Positions 29,127 to 39,238 of a stretch of DNA of 64,000 nt are shown here, piece after piece. This stretch comes from Nocardia brasiliensis NBRC 14402 (lineage in GTDB: Bacteria > Actinomycetota > Actinomycetes > Mycobacteriales > Mycobacteriaceae). Position 1 is the first letter of the stretch, and each line of letters opens with the position of its first letter. The position numbers and the translations under genes were made by a program. The stretch is from contig NZ_BAFT02000027.1 of assembly GCF_000308475.2 (NCBI RefSeq), positions 248,001-312,000 on the forward strand, read 5' to 3'. Below the pieces are notes generated by a model. The model did not search any database. It was given only the letters and a program-made list of their open reading frames with translations, and was not told the origin of the DNA.

Positions 29127-30982
29127 TGCTGCTCACCTCCCATCAGTTCGCGATAACGGCTGCTGCTGCGCAGCAGTTGGTCGTGGGTGCCCTCGGCGAC
29201 GATCCGGCCCTCGGCGAGCACCGCGACCCGGTCGGCCAGCGCCGCCGTCGACGGCCGGTGCGCGACGAGCAGGGTGGTCGCGCCGGCCAGCACCGTGCGT
29301 AGCCGCTCCTGCACCCGCTCCTCGGTCTCCACGTCCAGCGCGGACAGCGGGTCGTCGAGCACCATGATCCGGCTGCGGCGGTGTGCACCCACCCCGTCGG
29401 CTTCTGCCTGCTCCGCGAGCGCACCCGCCCCGCTCAGCACGGCGCGGGCCAGCGCGAGCCGCTGGCGCTGGCCGCCGGACAGGCTCAGGCCCTGCTCGCC
29501 GATCCTGGTGTCCAGGCCCCAGGGCAGTTCGTCCACGAACTCGCTCGCCTGGGCGACGTCTAGCGCGCGACGCACATCGGCGTCGGTGGCCGACGGGTCA
29601 CCGAGCGCGACGTTCTCGCGCACGCTCGCCGAGAACAGCACCGGCTCCTCGAAGGCCACCGAGACCAGCGACCGCAGGTCGGCCAGCCGCATGTCCGCGA
29701 TGTCGATGCCGTCGATGGTGATCGCGCCGCCGGTGACGTCGTAGAGCCGCGGGATCAGGTTGAGCAGCGCGGTCTTGCCGCTGCCGGTCGCGCCGACCAG
29801 CGCGACCGTCTCGCCCGGCCGAATCCTGAGCGAAACATCGTGCAGCACTTCTGCCTTCGCGTCGGGGAAGGCGAATTTCACGCCTTCCAAACGCAGTTCG
29901 CCGACGATCTGTTCGGACAGCTCGACCGGATCGGCCGGGTCGGTGATGTCCACCGGGGTATCGATGATCTCCCAGTAGCGGTCACCCGCGGTGCGCGCGT
30001 CGTTCCACTCGGCGAGCAGGAAGCCGGTCCAGATGATCGGCCACTGCAGGAAATTCGCCAGCGTAATGCCCGCGACCAGGGTGCCGAGCGTCATCGTGCC
30101 CTGCACCACCGACCAGGCGCCGAAACCGAGCGCGAACACGATGGCCAGCTGCGGCATGCCGGTCATGGCCGACCACAACCGGGCGTCCAGCCGGACCTTG
30201 TACAGCTCGGTCTGCTGCAACTCGCGCGACTGCGTGCGGAACCGGCCGCCGAAGAACACGCCACGGCCGAACGCCTTGAGCACCCGCACACCCTGCGCCG
30301 ATTCCTCGGCGGTGGTCGCCAGGTCGCCCGCCTGGTCCTGTGAGCGGCGCGACGCCTTGGCGTACTCCCGCTCGAACCGAACGGCGATATAGGTCAACGG
30401 GATCGAGATGATCAAGAACAGCAGGCCGATCTGCCAGTTCAGCCACAGCAGGGCGAGCAGGCCGACTGGGATCAGCACCATGTGCAGGATCAGGAACGGA
30501 CCGGCGAACGCGACGAACCGGCGCATGGTGGCCATGTCGTCGACCGCGCGGGACAGCAACTGACCCGACTCCCACGCGTCGTGCCGTCCGATCGCCAGCG
30601 TCTGCAGCTTGCGGAAGATCTTGGCGCGCATGGTGATCTCGAACTCGGTGGCCGGCTTCGCGACCAGCCAGCGTCGTCCCCACACTCCCGCGGCGTCCAG
30701 CAGGCCGAGCACGAGCACGAGCAGCGCGGGCCACAGTGCCCCGCCGAAATCCTTCCTGGCGATCGGTCCGTCGACGATCCGCGCGATCACCAGGGGAATG
30801 GCGATCGCGGTCAACGACGAAAGGATCGCGAGCACGGTCGCGCCGAGCAGCGCGCGCCGGTGCGGGCGCACATACGGCCAGAACCGCCGCAGCGAATCCA
30901 GGCGGCCCGGCGTCGACGCCGCGGGCCGCTGCGGTCTGTCGGCCTCCGGATCGGCTGTCGCGACGTCCAGTGCGACTGACAT
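29123..30982 (-). CDS. ABC exporter half-transporter, degenerate ATP site
   Basis: This 619-residue partner has a six-helix domain and a nucleotide-binding domain with Walker A GATGSGKT, signature LSLSGGQRQ and Walker B IMVLDDPLSALD, where Asp replaces the catalytic Glu. About 15 extra residues (SGAGALAEQAEADGVGAHRR) sit between signature and Walker B. The frame extends upstream, but ATG 30982 with GGGGGAG before it is the clear start. The gene is first in the operon, with FAAL and KAS genes further upstream on the same strand. Confidence 0.88.
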   Translation of the reverse strand: MSVALDVATADPEADRPQRPAASTPGRLDSLRRFWPYVRPHRRALLGATVLAILSSLTAIAIPLVIARIVDGPIARKDFGGALWPALLVLVLGLLDAAGVWGRRWLVAKPATEFEITMRAKIFRKLQTLAIGRHDAWESGQLLSRAVDDMATMRRFVAFAGPFLILHMVLIPVGLLALLWLNWQIGLLFLIISIPLTYIAVRFEREYAKASRRSQDQAGDLATTAEESAQGVRVLKAFGRGVFFGGRFRTQSRELQQTELYKVRLDARLWSAMTGMPQLAIVFALGFGAWSVVQGTMTLGTLVAGITLANFLQWPIIWTGFLLAEWNDARTAGDRYWEIIDTPVDITDPADPVELSEQIVGELRLEGVKFAFPDAKAEVLHDVSLRIRPGETVALVGATGSGKTALLNLIPRLYDVTGGAITIDGIDIADMRLADLRSLVSVAFEEPVLFSASVRENVALGDPSATDADVRRALDVAQASEFVDELPWGLDTRIGEQGLSLSGGQRQRLALARAVLSGAGALAEQAEADGVGAHRRSRIMVLDDPLSALDVETEERVQERLRTVLAGATTLLVAHRPSTAALADRVAVLAEGRIVAEGTHDQLLRSSSRYRELMGGEQQ

Positions 30983-31212
30983 AGCTCCCCCTAGAGGTCC
31001 GTGGCTGGCGATGGAAAGAGACGGGACGCCCGCTGATGATCGCATCGGGGTCCGACAATCCAGGGTGGCATCAACATCCACATCAGCCAACCGATTTTCC
31101 GCGTCGGCCGATCCCCGCACGTCGGCATTCGTGCTGGATATCACCCCTGCCGCACACCTCGTCGCCGTCATGAACCCAGTCAACAACCCGAAGTAACCTC
31201 GAGGTCAAGAAG

Positions 31213-31255
31213 ACCGGCCGGGCCGCTGTCCGTGGTGGACAGCGGCCCGGCCGGT
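31213..31255 (-). terminator. Strong hairpin after the FAAL gene
   Basis: A perfect 19-bp GC stem (31213-31231 with 31237-31255) and a 5-nt loop separate the FAAL gene from the ABC exporter genes. Full co-transcription is therefore unlikely. Confidence 0.85.
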
Positions 31256-31274
31256 CGGGGTGTGGCGCAGCGGG

Positions 31275-33203
31275 TTAGCGGACGCCCGCGCTTTCGGCCT
31301 CGCGCTCCTGCGGTGCGTCCGGGAACGCCTGCTGCTGGTATCCGCCGCGCAATGTGCCGTCCAGATACGCGGCGCGGCAGGCGCGCCGCGCGATCTTGCC
31401 GCTCGACGTGCGCGGGATGGAACCCGCGGGCACGAGCAGCACGTCGCGCACCGTGACGCCGTGCCGCTGCGAGACGGCCGCGCGCACGACATCGGCGACC
31501 GGCTGTGTCTCCAGTTTGCCCGCGCCGGTGTTGCGTTCGGCGACGATGACCAACTGCTCGGAGGTGTCGTCGGCGTCGAACCGGAGCCCGGAGTGGCTGT
31601 TCTTGTCGAAGACCAGCGCGGGCAGTTCGTTGGCTGGCACCGAGAACGCGGCGACGAAACCAGGTCGCAGCGCGGTGCTGGACTCCTGCGCGGAAAATTC
31701 CAGATCCTGCGGGTAGTGGTTGCGGCCGTCGACGATCACCAGATCCTTGACCCGGCCGGTGATGTAGAGCTCGCCGTCGAGGTAGGCCCCGTAGTCGCCG
31801 GTGCGCATCCAGTTCGCGTCCTCGGCGGTACCGGTCGCGTGGCTGCCCTCGGGCAGCCGGGCGGTCAGCTTGGCGCGGAAGGTGGCGGCCGTCTCCTCCG
31901 GACGCCCCCAGTAGCCGATGCCCATGTTCTCGCCGTGCAGCCAGATCTCGCCGACCTCGCCGTCGGCCCGCTCGACCCCGGTGCTCGGATCGACGATCGT
32001 GGCCCACTGCGACAGCGCGACATAGCCGCAGGAGACCTGCGCGATCGAGTTCTCCGCGCCCTCCTCGACCTCGACCATCCGGCCCGAATTCAGTTGCGCG
32101 CGATCGACGTACACGACCCGCGCCTCGTCCTCGGCCTTGGTCGCCGAGACGAACAGCGTCGCTTCCGCCATGCCGTAGCAGGGTTTGATCGTCGTCTTCG
32201 GCAGACCATACGGGGCGAACGCCTCGTTGAATTTCTTCATCGACGACACCGAAACCGGTTCACTGCCGTTGATCAGGCCGATCACATTCGACAGGTCGAG
32301 TTCCTCGCCCGGCTTCGGCTTACCGCGCGCCGCAGCGTGCTCGAACGCGAAATTCGGTGCGGCGGCGAAGGTTCCGGCGCCGTCCGAGGCCGCGGCCAGT
32401 TCTTTGATCCAGCGGTACGGCCGCCGGACGAACGCGCTCGGCGACATGATGGTGATGAATCCGCCGCCAACCGTCGGCAGGATCACGCAGAGCAGGCCCA
32501 TATCGTGGAACAGCGGCAGCCAGGTGACGCCGCGGGAATTCTCGGTGACGCCGATGGCGTCGATCATCTGCAGCAGGTTGGTGCCCACCGCGCGGTGCGT
32601 GATCTCCACGCCCGCAGGCGTTCTGGTGGAACCGGAGGTGTATTGCAGATAGGCCACGCTGTCGATATTGATATCCGGGCGCACCCAGGTCGCGCCGACG
32701 CTGTCCGGAATCGCTTCCACCGCAATGATTCGCGGCCGCTGCGGCGCGGGCAGATGCCGGAAGAAGTTCCGCACGCCGCCGGCCGCGGAGCCCACCGTGA
32801 GAATCGCCGCCGGCGTGCAGTCGCCGAGCACCGCGGTGAGCCGATCGGTATGCCCCTGCTCCTCCGGATCGAACAGCGGCACCGCGATATTGCCCGCGTA
32901 GACGGCCGCGAAGATGGACACGACATAGTCGAGTCCCTGCGGCGCCAGAATCGCCACCCGGTCGCCCGGTTCGGTCACCTGCTGCAAGCGCGCCGCGACG
33001 GCACGCAATCGGACGCCGAACTGCCGCCAGGTCAGCTCGTGGTACTCACCGTCGCGTTCCCGCGAATAGTCGATATAGCGGTAAGCGAGGTCGTCGCCGT
33101 TCTCCGCACTGTGTTTGTCGACGAAGTCGATGAGGGTCTTGTCACCGCGGATCTTGATATTGCCCTGGTCATCCAAATAGTCGTCGAAAGTCTCGTCGAT
33201 CAT
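31275..33203 (-). CDS. Long-chain fatty-acid-AMP ligase (FadD32-like FAAL)
   Basis: The 642-residue protein follows FadD32 of M. tuberculosis throughout: [15 protein letters not shown] (P-loop-like core), [21 protein letters not shown] with the variant [11 protein letters not shown] here, [20 protein letters not shown] and [18 protein letters not shown]. The C-terminal [10 protein letters not shown] keeps the catalytic Lys. FAALs adenylate fatty acids and pass them to acyl carrier proteins of polyketide synthases. ATG 33203 follows AAGGATAAGG. No polyketide synthase is adjacent; a KasA-like synthase lies 106 bp upstream on the same strand. Confidence 0.92.
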   Translation of the reverse strand: MIDETFDDYLDDQGNIKIRGDKTLIDFVDKHSAENGDDLAYRYIDYSRERDGEYHELTWRQFGVRLRAVAARLQQVTEPGDRVAILAPQGLDYVVSIFAAVYAGNIAVPLFDPEEQGHTDRLTAVLGDCTPAAILTVGSAAGGVRNFFRHLPAPQRPRIIAVEAIPDSVGATWVRPDINIDSVAYLQYTSGSTRTPAGVEITHRAVGTNLLQMIDAIGVTENSRGVTWLPLFHDMGLLCVILPTVGGGFITIMSPSAFVRRPYRWIKELAAASDGAGTFAAAPNFAFEHAAARGKPKPGEELDLSNVIGLINGSEPVSVSSMKKFNEAFAPYGLPKTTIKPCYGMAEATLFVSATKAEDEARVVYVDRAQLNSGRMVEVEEGAENSIAQVSCGYVALSQWATIVDPSTGVERADGEVGEIWLHGENMGIGYWGRPEETAATFRAKLTARLPEGSHATGTAEDANWMRTGDYGAYLDGELYITGRVKDLVIVDGRNHYPQDLEFSAQESSTALRPGFVAAFSVPANELPALVFDKNSHSGLRFDADDTSEQLVIVAERNTGAGKLETQPVADVVRAAVSQRHGVTVRDVLLVPAGSIPRTSSGKIARRACRAAYLDGTLRGGYQQQAFPDAPQEREAESAGVR

Positions 33204-33309
33204 CGCCTTATCCTTTTGCCAAAGCACGCACTCAGGCCGTGCAGTTACACCGAACACAGGTCGATAACGAAGCGTCGGGAAGGCTAGCAGGTGCGCCGCC
33301 TTCCGTCGC

Positions 33310-34557
33310 TCAGTACCGCCCGAAGGCGATCGCCACGTTGTGCCCTCCGAAACCGAAGGAGTTGTTCACGGCGTAATCGATCCGCCCGGTCCTGGCTTGG
33401 CCTTTGACGACGTCGAGGTCGATTTCCGGGTCCTGATTGTCCAAATTCAGTGTGGGCGGCACGATCCCGTCGCGAATGGACAGCACGGTGAGCACCGATT
33501 CGAGAGCGCCGACCGCGCCGATCGAATGTCCCAGCGCCGACTTGGGCGCGTACACCGAGGTGTGATCGCCGACCGCCGCCGCGATGGCCTTCGCCTCGGC
33601 GGTGTCGCCGATCGGGGTCGCGGTGGCGTGCGCGTTCACGTGCGTGATGTCGCGCTTGGACAGCCCGGCCTTCTCGATCGCCTTGGTCATCGCGCGTGCG
33701 GCGCCCTTGCCCTCGAGCTCGGGCGCGACGAGATGGAACGCGTCGGAGGTGATGCCCGCGCCCATGATGCGTGCGTGGATCGTCGCGCCGCGCGCCTTCG
33801 CGTGCTCCTCGGTCTCGATCACCATCATCGCGCCCGCCTCACCGAAGACGAACCCGTCGCGGTCCTTGTCGAAGGGGCGCGAGGCGTTCTTCGGGGCGTC
33901 GTTGCGGGTGCTCATCGCGCGCATCATGGTGAACGCCGCGATCGGCACGGCCTGGATCGAACCCTCGACGCCACCGGTGACCACCATGTCCGCGTCGCCC
34001 ATGACGATCATCTGCCAGGCGTTCGCGATCGCCTCGGAGCCGGAGGAGCACGCCGACACCGGCGTCACCACACCCGCCCGCGCGCCCAGTTCCACGCCGA
34101 CACAGGCGGCCGAACCGTTCGGCATGATCCGCTGGATGGTCAGCGGCGAAACCTTGCGGTAGCCACCGTGTTCCAGCCGGTCCCTGGCGCCGACCAGGTA
34201 TTCGCTGCCGCCGATGCCGGTACCGATGGACACGCCGAGCCGGTCCTTGTCGACGTCGGGGCTGCCCGCGTTGCGCCACACCTCGCGGCACAGCACGGTC
34301 GCCATCTGCTCCACGTAGGACAGGTTGCGCACCTCGTTGCGGGTGAGGCAGTCCGAGGGCGAGACCTTCAGGTGCCCGCCGATGCGTACCGGCAGCTCGA
34401 ACTGGTCGATGAAGGTGTCCTCCAGGACGTCGATGCCGCTCTCCCCGTTGAGCAGGCCTTTCCAGGTCGAATCGACGTCACCGGCGATCGACGTGGTGGC
34501 CGCCAGGCTGGTGACGACCACGTTGGGAAAGCTCCTGTTTTTCGAAGGTACCTGCAT
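33310..34557 (-). CDS. KasA/KasB-like beta-ketoacyl-ACP synthase II
   Basis: The 415-residue condensing enzyme has the Cys-His-His triad of FAS-II elongation: Cys170 in [10 protein letters not shown], His310 in [10 protein letters not shown], and Lys339/His344 in [24 protein letters not shown] is also conserved with KasA. The usual HGTATP is HATATP here, a Gly-to-Ala change beside the catalytic His. It extends acyl-ACP chains by two carbons. The adjacent FAAL may load or use the product, so a dedicated lipid pathway is plausible, but it could also be the general mycolate-precursor elongase. Confidence 0.92.
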   Translation of the reverse strand: MQVPSKNRSFPNVVVTSLAATTSIAGDVDSTWKGLLNGESGIDVLEDTFIDQFELPVRIGGHLKVSPSDCLTRNEVRNLSYVEQMATVLCREVWRNAGSPDVDKDRLGVSIGTGIGGSEYLVGARDRLEHGGYRKVSPLTIQRIMPNGSAACVGVELGARAGVVTPVSACSSGSEAIANAWQMIVMGDADMVVTGGVEGSIQAVPIAAFTMMRAMSTRNDAPKNASRPFDKDRDGFVFGEAGAMMVIETEEHAKARGATIHARIMGAGITSDAFHLVAPELEGKGAARAMTKAIEKAGLSKRDITHVNAHATATPIGDTAEAKAIAAAVGDHTSVYAPKSALGHSIGAVGALESVLTVLSIRDGIVPPTLNLDNQDPEIDLDVVKGQARTGRIDYAVNNSFGFGGHNVAIAFGRY

Positions 34558-34934
34558 GTTCGCTCACTTTCCCTAGCGTGACGACTAAGAAATCTGTCGA
34601 GCCGAAAACCCGGTGGAGCAATGGCATTTCGTCTGCGGACGCGCCGGAGAAAACCGGGGCGGCATCCGCGCGGAGCACGCATGAACGCGGGCAGAACGCC
34701 CGCCGAGCCTGTCATCAGGGCCGCACGTGATCGGCCGATGAGCATTATCGAGGAGCAGCAGACCGATCATCTTGCTGACACGCGGACCGTACCAGGCGCG
34801 CCACCACCGGCGCCGTCCGCTGCCCGTCATCGCGTTGTTCGCCGACGGTGCCGGGCAACTCGAGTAACCTGCTACCCCGGGCACGGGGCGCGAGGTCGGC
34901 GCGACCCGGCCACCGAGGCGAGGAAGGACGGTCG
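34558..34934. other. Divergent intergenic region (KAS / cytosine methyltransferase)
   Basis: This ~375-base space lies between two divergent genes. Open frames here lack ribosome sites and family resemblance. No strong palindrome was found. Confidence 0.5.
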
Positions 34935-35993
34935 GTGACGGGCGCGCGGATGGTCGGGCTGTTCGCCGGGATCGGCGGGCTCGAGCTCGGTCTCGGGCAC
35001 AACGGCTGGCAGACCGAGCTGCTGTGTGAGATCGACGCCGGCGCGCAAGGCGTGCTGGCCGCGCGGTTTCCCGACGTGCCACTGCATTCCGACATCACCA
35101 CGCTGCGGGCGATCCCCGCGGGCACCGAGCTGGTCGCGGCCGGGTTCCCCTGCCAGGACCTGTCCCAGGCCGGCCGCACCGCGGGCATCACCGGGAAACG
35201 CTCCGGTCTGGTGGACGAGGTGTTCCGGTTGGTGCGGCGCAAACGCGGGCCGCGCTGGCTGTTGATCGAGAACGTGCCGTTCATGCTGCAACTCGGCCGG
35301 GGCGCGGCGATGCGGCACATCACGACCGCGTTGGAGGAGCTCGGCTACACCTGGGCATACCGGGTGGTGGACGCGCGGGCGTTCGGCCTGCCACAGCGGC
35401 GTCAGCGGGTGCTGATGCTCGCCTCGCGCACCGAGGACCCGCGCGGAGTGCTGTTCGGCGATGACGCCGGGCCGCGCATCGTCGGCGACGCCGAGCACGA
35501 CCCGTGCGGCTTCTACTGGACCGAAGGCGTACGTGGCCTGGGCTGGGCGGTGAATGCGGTGCCGACGCTCAAGGGCGGCTCGGCCTTGGGGATCGCCAGC
35601 CCGCCCGCCGCGGACGTGCCCGGGGTGCGCAAAGGACATCGGTGGAAGCTGGTCGGCAACGCGGTGAGCGTCCGGATGGCCGGCTGGGTGGGCGCGCGGC
35701 TCAGCGCCCCGCTGGACCCCATCCCGGGCGATCAGCCGCTACCACCCGGAACACCGTGGCCCACCGCAGCCTGGGGACACAACGGCGTCGCCTACCGCGT
35801 GCCGGTCTCCACCTGGCCGGTGCACGAACCCTACGAGGACCTGCGGAACTACCTCACCGACTCCCGTCTCCTGTCCGCCCGCGCCACCGCCGGTTTCCTC
35901 CGCCGCACCACCATGGGCACCCTCCGCTTCCCCCCAGGCTTCCTCGACGACGTAGAAAGCCACCTCCACCGCATGGGCGGCTGGGCAGCATGA
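34935..35993 (+). CDS. DNA (cytosine-5) methyltransferase
   Basis: The 352-residue enzyme has the C5 methyltransferase motifs: LFAGIGGLELGL (SAM binding), AAGFPCQDLSQAGR with nucleophile Cys73, LLIENVP (Glu112), and GLPQRRQRVLML (motif VIII). Motif X (GNAVSVRMAGWVG) is near residue 240, followed by an extra ~110-residue tail. The variable target-recognition part is short. GTG 34935 follows GAGGAAGGA. Its stop overlaps the start of a Vsr gene. No restriction endonuclease is adjacent, so it may be solitary or have a distant partner. Confidence 0.92.
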   Translation: MTGARMVGLFAGIGGLELGLGHNGWQTELLCEIDAGAQGVLAARFPDVPLHSDITTLRAIPAGTELVAAGFPCQDLSQAGRTAGITGKRSGLVDEVFRLVRRKRGPRWLLIENVPFMLQLGRGAAMRHITTALEELGYTWAYRVVDARAFGLPQRRQRVLMLASRTEDPRGVLFGDDAGPRIVGDAEHDPCGFYWTEGVRGLGWAVNAVPTLKGGSALGIASPPAADVPGVRKGHRWKLVGNAVSVRMAGWVGARLSAPLDPIPGDQPLPPGTPWPTAAWGHNGVAYRVPVSTWPVHEPYEDLRNYLTDSRLLSARATAGFLRRTTMGTLRFPPGFLDDVESHLHRMGGWAA

Positions 35994-36505
35994 GGCCACC
36001 CGACTCCGACGCCGACACCGAACCGCCCCGCGCGGGAAATCGCACGCCGCGCGGAGAATCGCCGACTGACACGCACGCGGGGAGCGAATTGGTACGCGCG
36101 GGGCGTCCGACGACGGACGCGGCGACTAGTGCGCGGATGGCGCGGCAGCGGCGCAGCGGGACCAAGCCGGAGTTGGCTTTGCGCAAAGAATTACATCGGC
36201 GGGGGCTGCGGTACTTCGTTGATCGGGCCCCGATCCGCGGGCAGCGGCGGCGAGCCGACCTGGTGTTTCCCCGGCTGCGCGTCGCCGTCTACGTCGACGG
36301 CTGTTTCTGGCATCGGTGCCCGCAGCACGCCACCGATCCTCGCAACAACGGCGAGTGGTGGGCCGCGAAGCTGGCCGGGAACGTGGCGCGCGACCGCGCG
36401 ACGGACACGGCGCTGACCGAAGCGGGCTGGCAGGTCATCCGCGTGTGGGAACACGAGGACGCGGTCGCCGCGGCGGACCGTGTGCAAGCGGCACTGCGCA
36501 GCTGA
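35990..36505 (+). CDS. vsr: Very short patch repair (Vsr) endonuclease
   Basis: The 171-residue protein has a ~50-residue disordered lead and then the Vsr domain: MARQRRSGTKPELALRKELH, RGLRYFVD, the catalytic-region DLVFPRLRVAVYVDGCFWH with RCPQH, and GWQVIRVWEHE. Vsr nicks beside T:G mismatches that arise when 5-methylcytosine deaminates. It is coupled to the methyltransferase by a 4-bp ATGA overlap, which fits its job of repairing damage at the methylated sites. Confidence 0.92.
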   Translation: MRPPDSDADTEPPRAGNRTPRGESPTDTHAGSELVRAGRPTTDAATSARMARQRRSGTKPELALRKELHRRGLRYFVDRAPIRGQRRRADLVFPRLRVAVYVDGCFWHRCPQHATDPRNNGEWWAAKLAGNVARDRATDTALTEAGWQVIRVWEHEDAVAAADRVQAALRS

Positions 36506-36568
36506 ACGCCGGGGCGTCGAGCGCGACGCCACAGCTCCGCGGCATCGTGCCGTCGGCCCTAGGGAGAG

Positions 36569-36682
36569 TTAGCGGTTGCGGACTCGGACGAGGGTGCGGG
36601 GAGCGTGGGCGGCCACGTAGCTCGACGCCACCATTACGGACATCACCGCGAGGGCGGCGGCGGCTGTTGCGTAGCCGATCAT
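36569..36682 (-). CDS. 37-residue membrane peptide
   Basis: The ATG at 36682 has AAGGAGG at ideal spacing. The peptide reads as one hydrophobic helix (YATAAAALAVMSVMVASSYV) followed by a basic tail (APRTLVRVRNR). It is too short for family recognition, but the strong ribosome site and membrane-peptide form support translation. It is divergent from the DUF998 gene. Confidence 0.65.
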   Translation of the reverse strand: MIGYATAAAALAVMSVMVASSYVAAHAPRTLVRVRNR

Positions 36683-36829
36683 GGGAACCTCCTTGGGAAC
36701 GCTTCCCTGCCCAGAGTGGCTACCGAACCTGACAAGAGCCTGTGTATCGCTTGGCAATGCCGTGTGACAGCCGAGACACGCTGGCCTACCGTTGGTCATC
36801 GGTCCAGCGGCAGGCAGGAGAATGGTTCC

Positions 36830-37558
36830 GTGACTGGTAGCCGGAAGATCGCCGAACGGCGCGTGCGGGTGGCGTCCTTGGTGATCGCGGCGGCGATCCT
36901 GATCGCGGGACTCTGTTATTCGTCCTGGGTGCTCGAGTTCTTCCTGAAGCTCGATATCGACCCGGTCAACTCGTTCCTCAGCGAACTGGACGCCGAAGGC
37001 AAGCCCTACCGGCAGGTGTTCGCGACCGCCGACAAGATCGTCGGCGCACTGCTGATTCCCGCCGCGATCGGCGGTCTCCTGCTGTTCCCGCGCCGCCGGC
37101 TCACCACCGTGGGCTGGATCGCCCTGTTCTGTTTCGGCGCCGCCACCATTGCCGATGTGCTGCTGCCCTTGCGCGACTGCGCGAAGGGCGACACTACGTG
37201 CGGCGGGGGCGGCAGCGAGTTGTTCCCGCAGCTGCACCAGCCGCACGCGCTGTCCAGCACCATCGCGGTGACGTCGATCGCGGTCGCGACGTTCGCGTTC
37301 AGCTTGGCCGCTTTCCGCTACCACCGCTGGCGGATCCTGCGCGAGTTCGGCCTCGTCGTCCTCGTGCTCGGGTCGGCGGCCACCGTGTGGATGCTGGTTG
37401 CCGACAACTTGCCCGGCAACTATGCCTTGGGCATCGCCCAGCGCATCCAGGTCAGCTCGATGTCACTGTGGCTGATCACGCTGGCCGCCGCGGTGATCTT
37501 GGAAGGCCGGGAATGGACCGACCCAGACCTCGACGAAGCTACTTCACCGTCAGCTTGA
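36830..37558 (+). CDS. DUF998 family membrane protein
   Basis: The 242-residue protein has about six membrane helices. DUF998 traits include NSFLSELDAEGKPYRQVF after the first helix, GWIALFCFGAATIADVLLPL and HALSSTIAVTSIAVATF. The extracytosolic loops hold Cys residues (RDCAKGDTTCGGG). GTG 36830 has AGGAG upstream. The last 20 bases overlap the end of the convergent lipoprotein gene. The function is unknown. Confidence 0.85.
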   Translation: MTGSRKIAERRVRVASLVIAAAILIAGLCYSSWVLEFFLKLDIDPVNSFLSELDAEGKPYRQVFATADKIVGALLIPAAIGGLLLFPRRRLTTVGWIALFCFGAATIADVLLPLRDCAKGDTTCGGGGSELFPQLHQPHALSSTIAVTSIAVATFAFSLAAFRYHRWRILREFGLVVLVLGSAATVWMLVADNLPGNYALGIAQRIQVSSMSLWLITLAAAVILEGREWTDPDLDEATSPSA

Positions 37559-39110
37559 TCGTGTGGGTGCCGGTCTTGGCCGGCAACTTGGTGGTGTCGA
37601 CGAAGAGGATCTCCCCGCTGTCCTGCACGCCGTTCGGCAGCGTCTTCGGCTTCAGCCCGAAGGGCGGCTGCTCGCCGGTGCTCGCGGCCAGGCCGAAGTC
37701 GCTGTCGTTGGCGATGTAGAACGTCTTGCCGCCGTCCGTGGTGGCGACGCCCTCGATCTTGTCGTGGCCGAAGAACTTTCCGTTCGCGTCGAGTTCCTTC
37801 ACCAGGGCGCCGAGATCGAGATTCTTCGGCTTGGCCGCCGGGATGATTCCGGCCTTGGTGAGCGCGGCGACACCCTCGGCGGTGGTGACCGAACCGACCA
37901 GCGCCTCCAGCGACTTGCCGTCGACCTGCAGGCCACGCTCCGGGTCATACTGCGCGCCGGGCACTTTCGCGTCCGGACCGACATCGGTAGCGGCCGCGAT
38001 GTCGACCGTCCACAGCTTCTTGTCGCCCTTCGGCGCCAGATTCCCGTCGCGCTCATCGATCAGAAACGTGGTGGCACTGAGCGCGGTGATCTCCGAGTCG
38101 GCGACCTTGGTGCTCTTCGGGTTCTCCAGCGGGACCACGAATTCCTTCAGCGCCTTCGTCTTCAGATCGACGGTGACGATGCGGGTCAGCGGAATCTCCT
38201 TCGCGGAACCGCTGAGGCCGGGAGTGTTGAGCGCGCTCTGCATCAGGCCGACAAGGGTGCTGCCGTCAGGGGTGACCGTCAGACCCTCCATGCCCTGGTT
38301 CGGCGTGCGCAGCGAAAGCTCCTTGGGCAGACCGGAACCCGGAGCGAGGCGTTCGATCTCGGTCCCCTTGGCGTCGAAATGCACCAGGAACGGACCGTAT
38401 TCGTCGGACACCCAGAAGGTGCCGTCGGGCAGTGCGACCAGGCCCTCCGGATCGAGGCCGTGGTCGGTGGGCGGCAAGACGTTTCCGGCGAGATCCTTGA
38501 TCGTCTCGCCGGTGCTCGCGGCCACATCGACCTGACCGTTGAACGGTACGCCGGCCTTGGTGCGCAGCTCGATCGTGGATTGCAGCACCGCGCGCGTGCC
38601 CACCAACTTGAATCGGCCGATCTTCGGCACGAAAGCCGGTGTCGGCGAGAGTTTCTCGTTCTTGCCGGGACCGTCCACATTCGGCCCGCGGTCGGTCAGC
38701 CCGTAGAACTCGTCCGGGCTGCCCGGCACCGGCGTCCACGCCGAACCGAACCCGCTGCCCTGCACCGTCGTTCCGCCGAATTCGCCGAGCACCGGAATGT
38801 CGGTGGTGTACAGGCGAACCGCGTCGGTGGTGGTCACCTCGAAGGTGTCGTCACCGGTGTAGCCGGGGTCCGGCGTGTACACGAGCGCACCGTCGACGCG
38901 GCGGCTGAGTGTGCCGTGCGCCGGGTCGGCGAGTCCGACGGCGGCACTGCCCCCTGTCTTGGCGAGCAGGTCATCCAGCGAGATCACCAGCGGCTGCCCG
39001 GCGGCCGCGGTGAAATCCACCCCGCTGTCGGAACTGGAGCAGCTTGCGGCCAGCACACCGGCACAGAGAACGGCAACGGCGGTGACGCGAGGACGAGATC
39101 GATCTTTCAC
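37539..39110 (-). CDS. Phytase-like/esterase-like lipoprotein
   Basis: The 523-residue protein has a lipoprotein signal with lipobox LAASC (residues ~20-24). A cadherin/Ig-like strand region follows (GALVYTPDPGYTGDDTFEV), then the esterase-like phytase domain: GSGFGSAWTPVPG, FYGLTDRGPN, GLDPEGLVALPDGTFWVSDE and MEGLTVTPDG. It is anchored outside the membrane. Phosphate scavenging from phytate-like compounds is possible, but the domain is often not a true phytase. Its 3' end overlaps the DUF998 gene tail. Confidence 0.88.
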   Translation of the reverse strand: MKDRSRPRVTAVAVLCAGVLAASCSSSDSGVDFTAAAGQPLVISLDDLLAKTGGSAAVGLADPAHGTLSRRVDGALVYTPDPGYTGDDTFEVTTTDAVRLYTTDIPVLGEFGGTTVQGSGFGSAWTPVPGSPDEFYGLTDRGPNVDGPGKNEKLSPTPAFVPKIGRFKLVGTRAVLQSTIELRTKAGVPFNGQVDVAASTGETIKDLAGNVLPPTDHGLDPEGLVALPDGTFWVSDEYGPFLVHFDAKGTEIERLAPGSGLPKELSLRTPNQGMEGLTVTPDGSTLVGLMQSALNTPGLSGSAKEIPLTRIVTVDLKTKALKEFVVPLENPKSTKVADSEITALSATTFLIDERDGNLAPKGDKKLWTVDIAAATDVGPDAKVPGAQYDPERGLQVDGKSLEALVGSVTTAEGVAALTKAGIIPAAKPKNLDLGALVKELDANGKFFGHDKIEGVATTDGGKTFYIANDSDFGLAASTGEQPPFGLKPKTLPNGVQDSGEILFVDTTKLPAKTGTHTIKLTVK

Positions 39111-39238
39111 CCGGAATGCCTACCGCGCCGATCCGAAATCTGGACGACGCGCGGGTGACAACTCGGTGCCGGTTTCCGCTCGGCTAACCCCGGAAAAAGC
39201 CGATGACCGTGCCGATCGCACCGTGCGATGCTGTCGCC

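Noticed and set aside
30983..31186. Upstream extension of the ABC half-transporter at 29123
   Set aside because: The extra residues are low-complexity and not family-like. ATG 30982 has a near-perfect Shine-Dalgarno.
33310..34557. KAS gene as an inactive chain-length factor
   Set aside because: All catalytic residues (Cys170, His310, Lys339, His344) are present, so it should be an active synthase.
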